NCBI GenBank assembly: GCA_002261195.1
Contig: MVBO01000083.1
Coordinates: 1 to 63,647, forward strand
Source: Bifiguratus adelaidae
Lineage: Eukaryota; Mucoromycota; Endogonomycetes; Endogonales
Direction of reading: 5' to 3'
DNA length: 63,647 bases
This document shows, one piece after another, positions 21,187 through 34,109 of the stretch. The notes below the pieces were generated by a model. That model saw only the letters and a program-made list of their open reading frames with translations. It did not search any database and was not told where the DNA came from. Positions within the stretch are counted from its first letter, which is position 1; the number at the start of each line of letters is the position of its first letter. Position numbers and translations under genes: made by a program.

Positions 21187-23219
21187 CTATGCCAATGGCT
21201 TATTTCGGGTCCACTTGTTGACAAAGTCCAAGCTGTTTGCAGGTTGATCATAAGGAACCTGGAATCATCATAAACAAGAGCTCAAAATGTGATTGCATCA
21301 AACTACGCACCATGTGTCCTGCGCCATAGACGCGAAGGAAAGTAAAGACACCGTCTTCGCTGGTTCGGACTTCACCGGCCTTTTCTTGTGTAATGTCAGA
21401 ATACCAATCGAGATCTTTGGCCTTGGCGAACGATTTTTGACCAGACCAAGGAAGCACCTTGGTCCAAGCCTTGTTGCCCATCCAATTGCAGATGAAATCG
21501 GCTACATCGGGGAGTGAGTTGACGTTCGCAAACGCACAAAGTATATTTGACTTACCATCACCAGCATAAATGAGCACTGGGATACCATCCTCAAGGATGG
21601 GAATAAGAGCGCGATGATAAGGACGCATCCAATCACCGGCGAGCTGGAATCTAAAGTTGATTTGCATGTTGCAAGACTCATACTTGTCGACCTGGGCTCC
21701 AAGCTCCTTCATGACTTCTGGTCTGTTCAGGTACTTTTGAACACTTTCAAGGATCTCGTAACAGAGATTTCCACCCTCGCACTTCTTGCGCACGTCATAG
21801 GGGTTCATGCCAGTTTGCTGATAGGGTGCAATATGGTCATTGTTGCACTTCACAGCTGCGGGTAAGCATTGGAATACGGATTGCGAATCGTAGCAGTTCT
21901 TGATCAAGCTAGCACACGCAGGATACTTCTGTCGCATCGAATCGCAGGTAGACTCATCCAGAACAGCGCCGTAACTGGAATTGCAGGCCATGTCAGCGTA
22001 GTACTTGTATTGAACGAGGGGATCGGTCAAGCCATTTCCAATCATCAGAGAGGCGAGGTTGACGGGTCGAAGAGTGTCAGCTTGCTCCTGGACTTTGAGA
22101 GAGCTGAATGTGCCCTTGTTGGCGTTGTGAATCTCCTCTCCGATCGCTGGGATGTAGTGACCGGCATCTACAGGGTACATGAGTATCTGTGCTTGTGGCA
22201 ATGCTTCCATATGGCGGCCTTACATGATTCTCCGGCAACATGGAAATCTAAATGGCTGTACTGAGGGAACTCCTTAAAGAACAGTTGCAAGAAAGCGTAA
22301 ACATCCTTGGCAGCTAACGCAATCCACGTATGAGTAAACCTATACAGAAATTAATAGTGTGGAAGCCCTTACCAGCCACACTGTTGGTTGTGCTAGAGCT
22401 ACCATACGAGTATCCAACATTCAACGGCTAGGTGACGGGTTAATATCATGATAGGGATTTTATTGCCGAGATTCGCAAGAAAGTCCTGGAGGGTAACTTA
22501 CCTGGTCCAAGAAAATGACGCTCGAGTTGGCGTTCCAAGAGTAGGGGTTGGAGATTGTATCGTCTCCGGCATCATTGACAATGCAAGGTCTATGCGATCG
22601 TTGAGTTTCTGCTGCCTTGCCATAAGCTAACCATCACTTACCCCAGCTCCATGAACAAGCCAGTCAAAGAGGAGCATCCTGGACCACCGTTGAGCCAGAG
22701 GATGAGAGGATCCTCCTTGGGTTTGTCGCGGGACTCGAAAAACCAAAAGAAGAAGTGCTTATCATCGGCAACATCCAAATATCCGGCAATCTATGGGACG
22801 AAAGGATAGGGAAATAAAGTGAGATCCTAACGTCAGTTCATCGTTCGCAGATGCTCTATGACGAGCCTGTCACTTGCCTGCTTCACATCAGGGTCACACA
22901 GGGACGGCTCCTTGTATCGGAGAGTATATTCCGGGAATGCAGGGTGACTGAAGATATTGACCCACTCGCCTTTGATAGCCTCCAACTTCTTGGAAGCGTC
23001 ATCAAGCACATCTTCAAAACCTTGCTTAGCCTTATCAACCCAATCCTGAGCGTCGTGCTTCCAGTTTAGACTGTAGTCGTCCATCTTCTGCTCGAGGTAA
23101 CGTCCTTGACGACCGACAACCTCTATGACGGTACTATCAATATCCCATGCAGGCTCAGCCTTTGCAATGGAGAGGCAAGATAATGCTACAGCAGCAACAA
23201 GAGAACGAGAGAATATCAT
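21187..23219 (-). CDS. PRC1: Vacuolar serine carboxypeptidase (carboxypeptidase Y type)
   Basis: Eight exons: 23219-22878, 22790-22642, 22589-22502, 22427-22373, 22313-22224, 22167-21556, 21501-21311 and 21258-21187, giving 532 aa. A signal peptide ([21 protein letters not shown]) and an amphipathic propeptide lead to the mature start near [15 protein letters not shown]. Peptidase S10 motifs are [13 protein letters not shown], the nucleophile in GESYAGHYIP, the acid in YAGDADFICNW, and the histidine in GAGHMVPYDQP. It should be a broad C-terminal exopeptidase of the vacuole, activated by propeptide removal. Intron 1 (22791-22877) has a GC donor (CAG|GCAAGT) and an AG acceptor; the phase-0 join K-Q-I-A-G-Y matches the family. 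The next gene upstream on the same strand is the acylaminoacyl-peptidase. Confidence 0.95.
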
Positions 23220-23312
23220 GGCACTCGGCAAAACAAGAACAACCAGCGCTTTCTTTTCAACAATCGTCTGAAATAAGGAGAAAATGACGTTGACAAGGCC
23301 GATGCTGCGGAA

Positions 23313-26122
23313 TTACAGAAACGTGATAAACTTGTCCCAGCCATAGACTTCAGCGTCCATAGAGTCTAACGAGTGGCCAATCTCTGGGAAGGCTAGCAAT
23401 TCTACTTGTTTACCTTGGCCTTTGAGAATGTAATAGAATGTGTAGCCTTCGGAGGGAGGAACACGACGATCACCTTCACCAATGAGAAGCAGAATGGGCG
23501 TTTTGATCTTTTCTGCATTCCTGATTGGCGAGCGTGCGTACATGGCTTCGTATTCCTCTGGTTTGAGCACTGGCGGCTGTTGGAAGGAGTAGTCAAGACC
23601 TAGTTCGGCATAACACCAGTCTGGAATATCGGTCGTTGCTACCATGTTGCCGATATTGATGACCGGATTACGTAGTACGCATGCCTTGTAATAATCCTGT
23701 CGAACGAGTGAGCTCGCTGTGCTGCAAAAGTACAAGGCATACTCACGGGGTATTTGCCAATCAAGTGGGCTGACGTGAAACCTCCATGCGATCCACCAAA
23801 GAGAGAGATATGGTCCTTGTCGACCTTGTTCTGCTTGACGAGATACTCCGCTACAAACTGGAAGCGCAACGTCACTTTCCATACGCGCGAAAAGATATGG
23901 CAAACTTACGTGAGTATCCTCGACTTCCAATTCCCCGCATTTTCCGACCAGCGCTTCGACATTGTCTTGTCCAAATCCAAGACTACCGGTGTAATTCACC
24001 TCGGCAACGGCGAATCCCAAAACTGCAAACGCAGCAGAATAGGCGCTGAATTCTGTCGTAAAGGACGAATGGGGACCACCATGAGGGAAATTGATCAGAG
24101 GAGGACGTCCTTTGGGGTTGTTCTTGGGGAAGATGTGGATAGCCTCCAGGTACTTGGAAGTGGGATGGATATCTTGCAAGATCTCATAGTCTATGCAGTC
24201 TAGCATGTTTTGGACTAGGCAAATCGTCTGAATACGGGTATGCCATCATTTCTGGCTTTTCTCACCTTCGTCCTCAACTTCGGTCTTATCGAGGATAGTC
24301 CACGAGATGTCCAGGGCCTCATCATCCTGGCCGCTTTTAACGACGCCCAAATGCTAGTAACATGGTTAGGAGGGATTCAATGCATACATGCGTTGCTTTG
24401 ACTCACTAAGATAGGCAAAGAGACGGGTGAGCTACTGACTGCAATCACGTACTTGTCCGAGGCAAAGAGAACACCGCTTGACATGGACTCATTGCTCACC
24501 GGTTCAACCTTGACAACTTTCTGTGTCCTGAGGTTCACCGCTACAATTTTCTATCCGGCGTCACAGTGAGCTCGCATAGAAAAGCAAAAGTCCATGTAGA
24601 ATATACCTTGCGACTACCCCATATGCTGTCCATTAATATCCAGTCGCCGACGAAGGCATTGCTGGGCAATTGACCAACGAAAAGACCGGGGAAGTGATCC
24701 TTCGCGCTCGGCGCTTGGACCATATCAACGACAACATCTGCATTGTTCTTTGTGTCTGACAATGCAATCTATTTGCGATGAGTCATGCGATATTCTGTCG
24801 GTAAATTTCTCGCCATGACACCTACCCGTTCTAGTGTACCACAAGCGTTATGAGCACCACCGACAGGATTAGATAGATACAGCTGATGAATCGACATTGA
24901 AAGAGTTGACCAGTGACGAGACATGTTCACTTACGACCGAATTCCCGTCTGGAGATAATCTTGGTGATCGTGCGTTACGGGTATGTTCCGTTAAACGTTC
25001 TATTCAATGTTAAAATCCCCAGCATCAACCTAGTCTTCCAAGCGTACCTGGCGTATCGTAGTTCGGTCCAGAAAGACGGTAAATTCCGGACCTATTGCGC
25101 TGTTTGTTAGCAATGATCCCAAGCTCAGTCAGTGATGACAATTACAGGCGATTACTGCAGAAGACAATCCCGTATTTTCTGGGATAGGAAGTGTACGCGG
25201 TGAATACTAGCGTTTCCTCTTCAGCGAAGACAGCCTTGTAAGCAAAAGTCAATCAGAGCACTCAATAATTCACAAATTGTCTACCGCACCTGTCCAGGGC
25301 TGATGTCGGGGAATTGCTGCAAAACTTGAACGTGATGATCTTGAGGCTTTTTGCCCTTCTCAAACAGGGCCTCTTTAAAGGCGCCATTCAGATCAACGAT
25401 GACAATACTTGGTCTCGCTTTTTTTGTAAAGCGCTCGCCCCAATCGGGCGTGAAATTGAATTTCTAATACAAAGTCAGATCACATGAAATCCCGCTTGGA
25501 TAAACCTACCTCGTGGGGGTCTTCCGATTTTTTGCATTCAGCAACATATAATAGCTTGCCTTCTTTGGGAGACCAGGCAAGGGTACCAAAAGTGTCTGCA
25601 CCATTCGATTAAACATGAGCATGAAAGAGTCAATTTGTCAATTATCAACTTACCGTCCGTGTAGAAATCGCCGTGTTTTTCCGTTACATCTAATGATAGC
25701 TTGAGCGAGCTATCGGACCACACCTAAAAGGACAAAAGTATCAATAAACTGCCAGAAAAAACCTGCGCGCACCCCCCTGATGTTACCTCTACATATCGCT
25801 TGGCCGAGGTGGTGCCTTTCTCCGTTGCGGTCCGAAGGACAGCAAGAAACTTTCCTGATGGGCTGACTTTCTGTAGAGCCACCTCACCTAGATCCAGAGC
25901 TTGCGTAGGTATCACATGCTGAGCAGTTCCGAGGTCCACAACCGCGACCTGTCTCTGCAGAGTTCGCTTCGCGTTCCGCACATAGTCACGCTGGGACAGA
26001 AAGACCGAGACAACGAAACCGTTACTATCACCTTTTGTTCGAACAGTGGCAGAACTGTAGGAAGGTATGCTTGCCAACTGTCGGTAGCATGTCTCTGCGG
26101 TAGTCAACGCTGCTTCAGACAT
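23313..26122 (-). CDS. APEH: Acylaminoacyl-peptidase (prolyl oligopeptidase family)
   Basis: Fourteen exons: 26122-25787, 25723-25654, 25595-25510, 25463-25290, 25234-25146, 25091-25048, 24999-24935, 24882-24826, 24768-24607, 24550-24407, 24353-24266, 24199-23910, 23857-23747 and 23696-23313, giving 699 aa (human 732). The enzyme removes acylated N-terminal residues from peptides in the cytosol. The N-terminal half is a beta-propeller with blade motifs such as [16 protein letters not shown] and [16 protein letters not shown]. The alpha/beta-hydrolase domain has [10 protein letters not shown], the nucleophile in [60 protein letters not shown] and the histidine in [11 protein letters not shown]. 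The short exon at 25091-25048 was placed by frame and the conserved NR-x-SGIY-x-L pattern. Head to head with UPF2, 138 bp apart. Confidence 0.92.
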
Positions 26123-26260
26123 TGAAAGGCAAATAAGGAAATCGTGTTGCCTGTTTCTTGCCGTCGTTCATCGACCTGCCTGTTCATCGAACGGTTGCAT
26201 GCCGGGAGTTGAGGCTGGGCAAGTTGTATATTCATACTCGTCTGTCTAGTGTAATCCGCC
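26123..26260. promoter_or_regulatory. 138-bp head-to-head promoter between APEH and UPF2
   Basis: The start codons of the acylaminoacyl-peptidase (leftward) and UPF2 (rightward) are separated by only 138 bases, so both leaders and promoters must lie here or overlap coding sequence. No TATA box close to consensus was seen. Confidence 0.5.
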
Positions 26261-29200
26261 ATGACCGACCAAAACTCTCTTGTGATGCTCAACTTGGAGG
26301 CGTGGAGTCGGGGCAAGAGTGGTAAGCTCTCGTGGTTTGGCTCGCTCTCAAGACTGATTCGAAGCTAACGCGGAATGTAGTCGTCAGCATGACCAACCTG
26401 GACAGCAATATCAAAAAGAATACAGCCTTTATCAAGAAATGCAAGACAGGATTGTCAGCCGATTCCAAACAGCAGTTGTTGAACGATATTCAAAAACTCA
26501 GTTTGGCAAAGTACATCTCTGAAATAGTATCGGCAGTTGTGGAAGGACTGGCAAAGGCAAAGACAACAGCAGATATCGAAGCTACTGGACAGGTATTGCA
26601 TAGGAACAGAAAGTCTAGTGAACGAGGCAATTCACATCCTTGGACAGGTTCTATCGGCACTCCATCAGAGGTTTCCGGACACATTTACCCCACTACTGAC
26701 GTTTCAATTAGCAAAGCTTCTTGCTTCACCGACTCGGCAAGAGTTGGCGAGTCTGAGCGCCGAGGCAAAGGAGAGGGAAGAAGCTACGAGAGTTCAACGT
26801 CAACGGGTCTATATTCGTATTGTCGCGCACTTGTGGTGGATCGGTGTCCTCAGAAACGTGAGTGATGGCGTTGCATCCATTGCTACCACCGGAGAAAGCG
26901 GAGTCGCGCATAAGGACTCCGTAGCAGGATTCACCGCACCGGCAACTACACCAGGCAAAGTCGACGCAGGAAAAGACGGCGCGAAAGATGCTCAGAAGGG
27001 GTTTCTGTACTCCGTATTGAAGGAATTGGTACATATAACAATATCATTGGTCAAGGCATGTTCTAACACAGCAACCTAGATGGTACATGATCTAGATCAG
27101 CACATCAACTTGCCAATCTTCATCGCCTTCTTGAAGCATTATGGTGTCACTTTGTTGAAGATCGTTCCTCGGAAGCAGCAAGCTGCTGTCGAACAGCATG
27201 ATGCGCAACCGGTCGAGGGGATACCAATGACAAATGACGCTGTTACCGAGCTGAAAGGAGGGCCATCAGATGGCCAGACACAACAGGATCCTGTCGTGAC
27301 AACTGAAATTCAGAGTGCCTTGATTGAATTGCACACTGCATATTTCAAATCGGTGTCCAAGCATCTTGTCCGAGCACACAAGGTAATCAATTTAATCATT
27401 CGACTGGTGCCTAAGCTAATGCAATTGTTCGGTAGCACATCAAGGAAGCCGAAGCTCGCAATGATGAAATCCTAATCGCCAAAGGCGACTTGTCTGAGGA
27501 GAGACAGCAGAGATACGAAAAGGCGACAAGGGCGTACGAAAAGCTTTTAGCAAGCACTGAAACGATGGCGGACTGTCTGAACCTGGAAATGCCAACTTTG
27601 CCAAAGGAGGAGGAGCAAGCAAGAGTCTCTATCATCAGCCAAAACGGGACTACTACGGTAAGCACCGATCATGAGCCCGTTGGCGCGATGTGGGAAGATG
27701 AGGATTCACGGAGTTTTTACCAAAATTTGGCCAACTTGAGGGATTTGTTACCTGGAGTCTTGTTGAACATCGATGCCAAGAAATCTGATTCCAAAGAGAA
27801 CGACAAGTTCAGCGAAAAGACGGCAGAATCTGATACTCGCGGCCCTGAGAATGTGAACGATGCAGAAGAAGGAAATGATGATGCACGTATCGAGGAGGAC
27901 ATGAGTAAATTGGCTCTGGAGGTCAAGGATGACACAGCAGAAGGAGATACAGAAGCCGACGGGACCAAGATGGAGTAGGTGAAAATACCAGACGGCACTG
28001 CATGGTAAACTAAGCCTGTTGCAGCGAAGACGACATGCAACAAGAAGATGAAGAAGAGGAGGCCGATGACCCCGAATCTAGCGCAAAAACAACACAAGGC
28101 GCACAATTTGAAGCTCTGCTTGCTCGCTTGCCCAATATCAGCAATCGCGACCTTATCGATACTTTTGCAGTTGACTTTTGCTATCATAACACGAAGGGGA
28201 CTCGCAAACGCCTAGTCAAGGTACAGGTTGCATGCAGAAAGCACGTGAGCAGTGGCTAACTGCATGATAGACTCTTTTGGGTGTGCCTCGTAGTCGCACC
28301 GACCTTCTCCCTTACTATGGAAGATTAATTGCTACCCTTGCTCCGTACTTTCCAGATATTGTTACAGGCGTTCTCGAAGGGGTGAGTACGCTGTGTGCTC
28401 GAGACATGCCTTCGCTACTAACTCTAAGCCGTGTATTTAGTTGGAGGGTGAATTCCGTTTCCTGCAGAAAAAGAAGATTCAAGAACTTGCTGAATTGCGC
28501 GTCAAGGTATATGCAGAGCCTGACGACTCGAAATAAGCCTCATGCTTCGAAACAGAATATTCGTTTTCTCGCCGAGCTCACCAAATTTCGCGTAATACCA
28601 AGCCATGTGCCATTTCATTGCTTCAAAGTGATGCTTGACGACTTTTCCAACGTGAACATTGAAGCGATTTGCGTGTTCCTCGAAGCATGCGGTCGCTTTT
28701 TGCTCAAGAGCCCGGATTCAAGTCAACGAATGAGTACAATGGTATGACTATCTTTCTTTCAGCTATACCTTTTCTCACGACATCTGTAGCTTGATATGAT
28801 GATGAGAAAGAAAAACACGAGCCACCATTTGGATAGTCGTCAGCACCTCATGATTGAGAATGCCTATTATCAGGTTTGTGTCATTTATAGATGAGCAATT
28901 CGCACAACTCACATACCATAGGCAAATCCACCAGAAACATCCGCGATCGTTGTAAAGCAACGCTCCCCACTTGAGCAATACATTCGCAAATTGATTTACT
29001 CCAACCTCACCAAGAAATCCCTGGATCATGCTTTCAAGACGTTGAGAAAGCTCGATTGGAATGACGAGGCGACGGTGAAAATGGTCTTCAGAATCTTCGC
29101 AAAGATTTGGAAGATAAAGTATAGCAATCTGCACCTGATGGCTATTCTCGCAAGTGGACTGATTCGCTACCACTCCGACTTTGGTGTTATGCTAATTGAT

Positions 29201-30752
29201 CATGTCATGGAAGAAATCCGAATTGGCCTTGAAGTGAGTGTTTGCGTCCAAACGCAGTGCGCTTTTGTTTGTTGACATTTTCGTGCCATTAGCAAAACAT
29301 CTTCAAGCACAATCAGAGGCGAATATCCACGGTGAAATATCTTGGAGAGCTGTACAACTACCGCGTCGTCGAGTCACCGGTTATTTTCGACACATTGTAC
29401 ACGATCATCACCTTTGGTCATGGTATGTCGTACAAAACACTGGTGTTCAGAAACTTATTGCGATACACAGAATTTGGTAGACCCGCACGCGAGCGCATCT
29501 CTCCACTGGATGCTCCTACAGACTTCTTTCGTGTTCGTCTATGCTGCACCTTACTGGATACGTGCGGATTGTGCTTTGATCATGGCAGTGCAAAGAAAAA
29601 GTTGGACGATTTTCTCGTTTTTCTACAGGTTTGTACTGGTATTTGCCCTTTTGCAAGGCCAGTCATTCACCTGTTTGTCGTCTAGATGTACATCCTTTCC
29701 AAAGCAAAGCCGCCTCTGGATGTTGAGTACATGATTTCCGATACTTTTGAGGTGCGACATTGTGTTGACACAATATCTCAGACTGACATTTCTCTCAGCT
29801 GTTGCGACCCGATATGAAGATATACGACAATTACGAGGAAGTGAACGAACAGGTTGATTTGATGCTGCTAGCGCAATTGAAATCCCAGAGTAGGTTTTGC
29901 CACTGCACAATGGACAAATGTTAGCCTAACGCTCTATGGCCATAGACGATGGAAAAGTAGACGACGGGTTTGAGGATGAAGAGTTGTCGGGCAGCGAAAG
30001 TGATGAAGATGATGAGCGCGAGATACCCATTGACCCGGAAGACGATGTCGAGTTGGACACCCAAGTACGTGTCGATAAGGAAAGGCCCTTTGTCCTGTGT
30101 TTTTAATCATTAAATTCGTGTAGGACCAAGAACAGTCTGGAGATCAGCCAGAGGAGGACGTCGTGGTAATGACCAAGAAGACAGAACATATTCCTGATCA
30201 GGACGACGAGCTGTTTGAGCAAGAGTTCACAAAGATGATGTCTGAGTCTACAGATGCGCGCAAACATGAGCGCAAGCCTGCTACCCTGGATGTTGCTATT
30301 CCAATGCATCTTTTAGGCGGTCAAGGCCTTGGTAAGGGTTGATGACATGAAAATTAGAAGCTGACATGGTTTCTACAGATCGTCGTAGCCTTGCGGCAAG
30401 GGAGCAAACGAATGGAAGCAGTATGGCCTTTAGTTTATTGACGAAAAGGGGCAATCGCCCTCAAATACGAACCATGGAGGTGCCATCAGACTCGACCTTG
30501 GCCATCAATACTCGCACAAAGCAAGACGCAGTGAGGGAAGAGCAACAACAGCTCAAAAAGCTAGTCTTGAACTATGAACAACGCGAAGAGGCCACGCAGA
30601 GGGAGCGTAAGTGGTGTAATTGATTGCCACGAGCTTGCATTGACCCCATCTCAGTCGTAGAACAACAACGGCAACAGCGGCTTCAGCAAAGAAACCGGCG
30701 CATTTTTCATACCGGTGGTGGAGGGGGTCATGCCTACGCGCATAAGAGGTAG
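26261..30752 (+). CDS. UPF2: Nonsense-mediated decay factor UPF2/NMD2
   Basis: Nineteen exons from 26261-26321 to 30655-30752, giving 1189 aa. UPF2 bridges UPF1 and UPF3 in the cytoplasm. Three MIF4G repeats are visible: LDSNIKKNTAFIKKCK near the start; FEALLARLPNISNRDLIDTFAVDF near residue 520, with TRKRLVK and DLLPYYGRLIATLAPYFPDIV; and RSPLEQYIRKLIYSNL near residue 735, with RYHSDFGVMLIDHVMEEIR, KYLGELYNY and DTLYTIITFGHE. An acidic region (about 970-1040) precedes the UPF1-binding tail, which ends in basic and Gly-rich sequence. The intron between 26592 and 26627 would be only 34 nt, but is required by a frame change. The intron 29423-29470 is 48 nt and stop-free; it was removed because FGHEFGRP matches the family better than the read-through. 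Confidence 0.93.
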
Positions 30753-31038
30753 ATCCTGATGCAAAGGCACCACTTGGATTCAATCACTCATCATTTATCG
30801 TTTAGGGAAAGCTGATCCGGAACAGAACATTTTTGCAAAATGCATTGTTATCCAGCTGCCTAGAAACGGCGGCTTTTCTCTCTTCATTTTACAAGCCAGC
30901 CATGGCCAAGAACCAACAGCAGGGAAGATGCCACAAGAATAGATGGCGAGAGAGAGAAAACACTCTAGCGCACAGAGCGCACGCTTAGCTTCGGAATAAA
31001 TCTGCGTGGCTTAGCTAATATTGAATTCTTTTTGTAAG
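30753..31038. other. Short intergenic region between UPF2 and UTP7
   Basis: Nearly 290 bases between co-oriented genes. It contains a GA-rich stretch at about 30945-30965 and AT-rich sequence just before the UTP7 start; nothing else was recognised. Confidence 0.35.
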
Positions 31039-32986
31039 ATGGCCGCTGAAGGTGCGATGGCGGCTAATGGCGCAGGAGAGGTGCCTGTGTACACTATCAA
31101 GGCTGGCAATGCTGCGATGCGCAAGCCAAAGGTTGACCCCAACTTGGCCAATATGCCAAAGTATCAACGGGGGGCACCTGGGCCCATGAAGGTAGAGGTT
31201 CTTTAGGTATCGCAGTACATAGTAATGACCGCTCTGAATAGCACATCAAGGACCGCAAACTAAAAGGAACTATGAAACGGAACGAAAAGAAAGTCCACGA
31301 CGCCGCCTATGATGCCGCGAGAAGTGAACTATTGCTTCCCGAGGAGGCAGGTTTCCTCGAAGCCGAGGGCATGGAGAAGACGTACAAGTTCACACAGCGG
31401 CAACTGGCGGAAAACTTGGATGTCAACTCTGCGCAAAAGATTTTCGACCTAGAACTTAAAGACTTTGGTCCATATACCCTCAATTACACTCGCAACGGAA
31501 GGTATGATGGAAATGATCCTTCGGCTACCTGTGCATGTCTAAACAAGACCTAGAAACATGCTGATAGGTGGCCAGAAAGGCCACGTAGCAAGCTTTGACT
31601 GGCAGTCAGGAAGACTGGGGGCAGAACTTCATTTACACGAAACCGTCAGAGACGTACAGTACGTATGAGCACCGCGTTCGTTAGAGTTGTCTTCTCACTG
31701 TATTTCGATCCTTAGATGGCTACACAATGAAAGCATGTTTGCGGTAGCGCAAAAGAAATACGTTTACATCTACGATCATACAGGCATGGAAGTGCATTGC
31801 CTCAAAAAGCACATTAGCGTCAACAAACTCGAATTCCTGCCTTATCATTTTCTGCTCGCTTCGGTGGTATGTTGTTGGACATTTCGCTATTTGTTCGTCA
31901 CAGCTAACACACTAGTACAGGGCGACGGAGGCTGGCTCAAATATCAAGACACCTCCACGGGACAGCTTGTTGCAGAACTGCGGACCAAACTCGGTCGTTG
32001 CGACGTATTGACGCAGAATCCCCACAACGCCATTCTTCATCTCGGCCACACAAACGGTACAGTCACCTTATGGGCACCCAACGTATCGTCACCCCTGGTG
32101 AAAATGCTCTGTCACCGAGGTCCCGTCAAAGGTGTAGCCGTGGATCACCGAGGTCACTACATGGCCACCAGTGGTCTTGACGGTCAACTCAAGATATGGG
32201 ACGTTCGGACATATCGCGTTGTTCAAGAATACTACACACCAACACCGGCTTCCTCGGTGGCTATTTCGCAAATGGGCTTATTGGCTGTAGGGTACGGCCC
32301 TAATGTCAGCATCTGGAAGGATGCCTTCAAAACCAAACAACAATCGCCGTACATGAATCATCTCAATCCCTCCACCACCATCCATAATCTCGCCTTCTGC
32401 CCATACGATGATGTATTAGGTTTCGCTCATTCGGCTGGTGTCAGCAGCATCGTCGTTCCCGGTGCCGGTGAACCCAACTTCGACACAATGGAAGTCAATC
32501 TGTATCAAAGCAAGAAACAACGACAAGAGGCAGAAGTACATACTCTTTTGGATAAGGTAGGTTAGGCTGGCCAGCTATCCCTCGACATATGCTGACGCGC
32601 GCGGCAGATTCAACCGGACATGATTTCACTTGATCCAGACTTTGTGGGCAAAGTCGACAAGACGCATCCCGATGTACTAGCACGAGAAAAAGCCGAAGAG
32701 GCGGCTAAGCAACCCAAGGGACCAGAGAAGAACAAAACGAGAGCACGTGGAAAGAACTCGTCTCTTCGTCGTTACTTGCGTAAAAAGCAAAAGAACGTGA
32801 TCGATGAACGAAAGGTAAGATGCTTTGTATTTATAGAATGCAAAATTCTAAAATATGCCACAGGTGAACATCCAGGAACGACTAGAACGAGAGAAGGAGG
32901 AGAGGGCCAAGCGGCGCAGAGCAGCAGAGGACGAAAACAAACCTTTCTCAGCCTTGGACCGGTTTACCAAAAAGGTCAAATATTAA
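31039..32986 (+). CDS. UTP7: U3 snoRNP (SSU processome) WD40 protein UTP7/WDR46
   Basis: Seven exons: 31039-31191, 31242-31501, 31554-31658, 31716-31866, 31921-32556, 32608-32814 and 32864-32986, giving 544 aa (yeast Utp7 554). It is a nucleolar component of the 90S pre-ribosome needed for 18S rRNA processing. Family signatures are the N-terminal helix region [60 protein letters not shown], a seven-blade propeller with [36 protein letters not shown] and [15 protein letters not shown], and the BING4 C-terminal block with [11 protein letters not shown] and [13 protein letters not shown]. The tail is Lys/Arg-rich and ends KKVKY. Its stop codon overlaps that of the convergent BAP31 gene. Confidence 0.95.
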
Positions 32987-33943
32987 ACCTTCTTTTTGGG
33001 CTCCAATGACTTTTGACTTTCTTGCACCGCGTCCAATTCTCTTTCCAAATCATTGATTTTGGCTCGCAATTGACGCTCAGTGTCTGTGGTTTTGGCAGTC
33101 TAATGGACATAAGCAGTGTGGATAAGAGGTTGTGAGCATGACTTACGTTGGTCAGCTTGACAGCATCCAATTGGTCATTGAGACTAATGTTCTCCATGAT
33201 TAGCGTAAACGTCCGTATCAATACCCTATCGATCACGTCCATGTAAATAATCCGCACTAGTTACTGCATAAACGACTTACAGTGACAGGAACAAGGTGAA
33301 CCCCGTGAGATACCTATGAGCCTATGAGTATCATGATCGAGGACACAATCACCGCTTACATGTTGCGCTGGGCATAAAATTTCCGGGCAGCGAGGTTGGT
33401 GTTGGTACGGATGTCGGGCATATGCATAGAGGGCGTTGCATTTTCTTGCTCCGCTGCTATACGCGTCATTCGGTTGAGTGAATCTATTATATTATTAGTC
33501 ATACCCTTCTTGACGCTTTCGACGGATCGTTACCGAGAAATAAAACAAACACAAAGCTAAGACATGATGAGACGGACGTCAAGGATAGACGAGCAAGACT
33601 TACACAAAGATAATCTTGAGCGCATATTGCAGTTTGGCCACCTACACGATGGCTTGAGCATGGCGTACTCGCGTCTATCTGTGCACTTACCAGTGGATGC
33701 GTCGCCAAGAATCGATATATGGGACGACGCCAAGTAATGGGTAGAGGTACCTTGTTCACATTCAGCCTCGTATCTGGACATTCGTACAAGTACTTACGGC
33801 CATGAGACAAAACGTCACCACCTAGTGTTGGGTAAAGGAATCATGAGCGGTAGACATGTCGGTGAGTTGGTGCGAATAGAACACGGTGAACACGTTACCT
33901 CAAAGATCATCAAGGCAAACACCAAGGAGTAGTATAGCGTCAT
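32983..33943 (-). CDS. BCAP31: ER membrane protein of the BAP31/Yet family
   Basis: Nine small exons: 33943-33899, 33821-33798, 33750-33691, 33641-33604, 33556-33534, 33483-33360, 33313-33281, 33225-33147 and 33099-32983, giving 180 aa. BAP31/Yet proteins have three membrane helices in the endoplasmic reticulum and act in protein quality control and export. The pattern is MTLYYSLVFALMIFEVV, the conserved PLPITWRRPIYRFL with a following VAKLQYALKIIF, VLFLDSLNR, ARKFYAQRNMYLTGFTLFLSL, and a coiled coil (TTDTERQLRAKINDLEREL). The last four residues are KKKV, a dilysine (KKxx) ER-retrieval signal. With exons of 23, 24 and 33 nt, this gene would be easy to miss in automated annotation. It overlaps the UTP7 stop by 4 bp. 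Confidence 0.9.
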
Positions 33944-34109
33944 ATTGAAGCACAAGAGAAGAAGTGAGCAGCGTTTAGAGGGATAGGTAAGGTCACAAGA
34001 CAAGGAGGAGGGATGAACAAGACGCAACAATGCTCCACGTTGAAAGGTCCAAAAATGGCAAAGCCCTCAACTGCCTCACGTGGAAGTGTTGTGTGCAGAA
34101 CACGCCCTT

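Noticed and set aside
20069-26122. Functional peptidase cluster (carboxypeptidase plus acylaminoacyl-peptidase)
   Set aside because: The two enzymes act in different compartments (vacuole and cytosol) and are separated by their own promoter; adjacency alone does not show a shared pathway.
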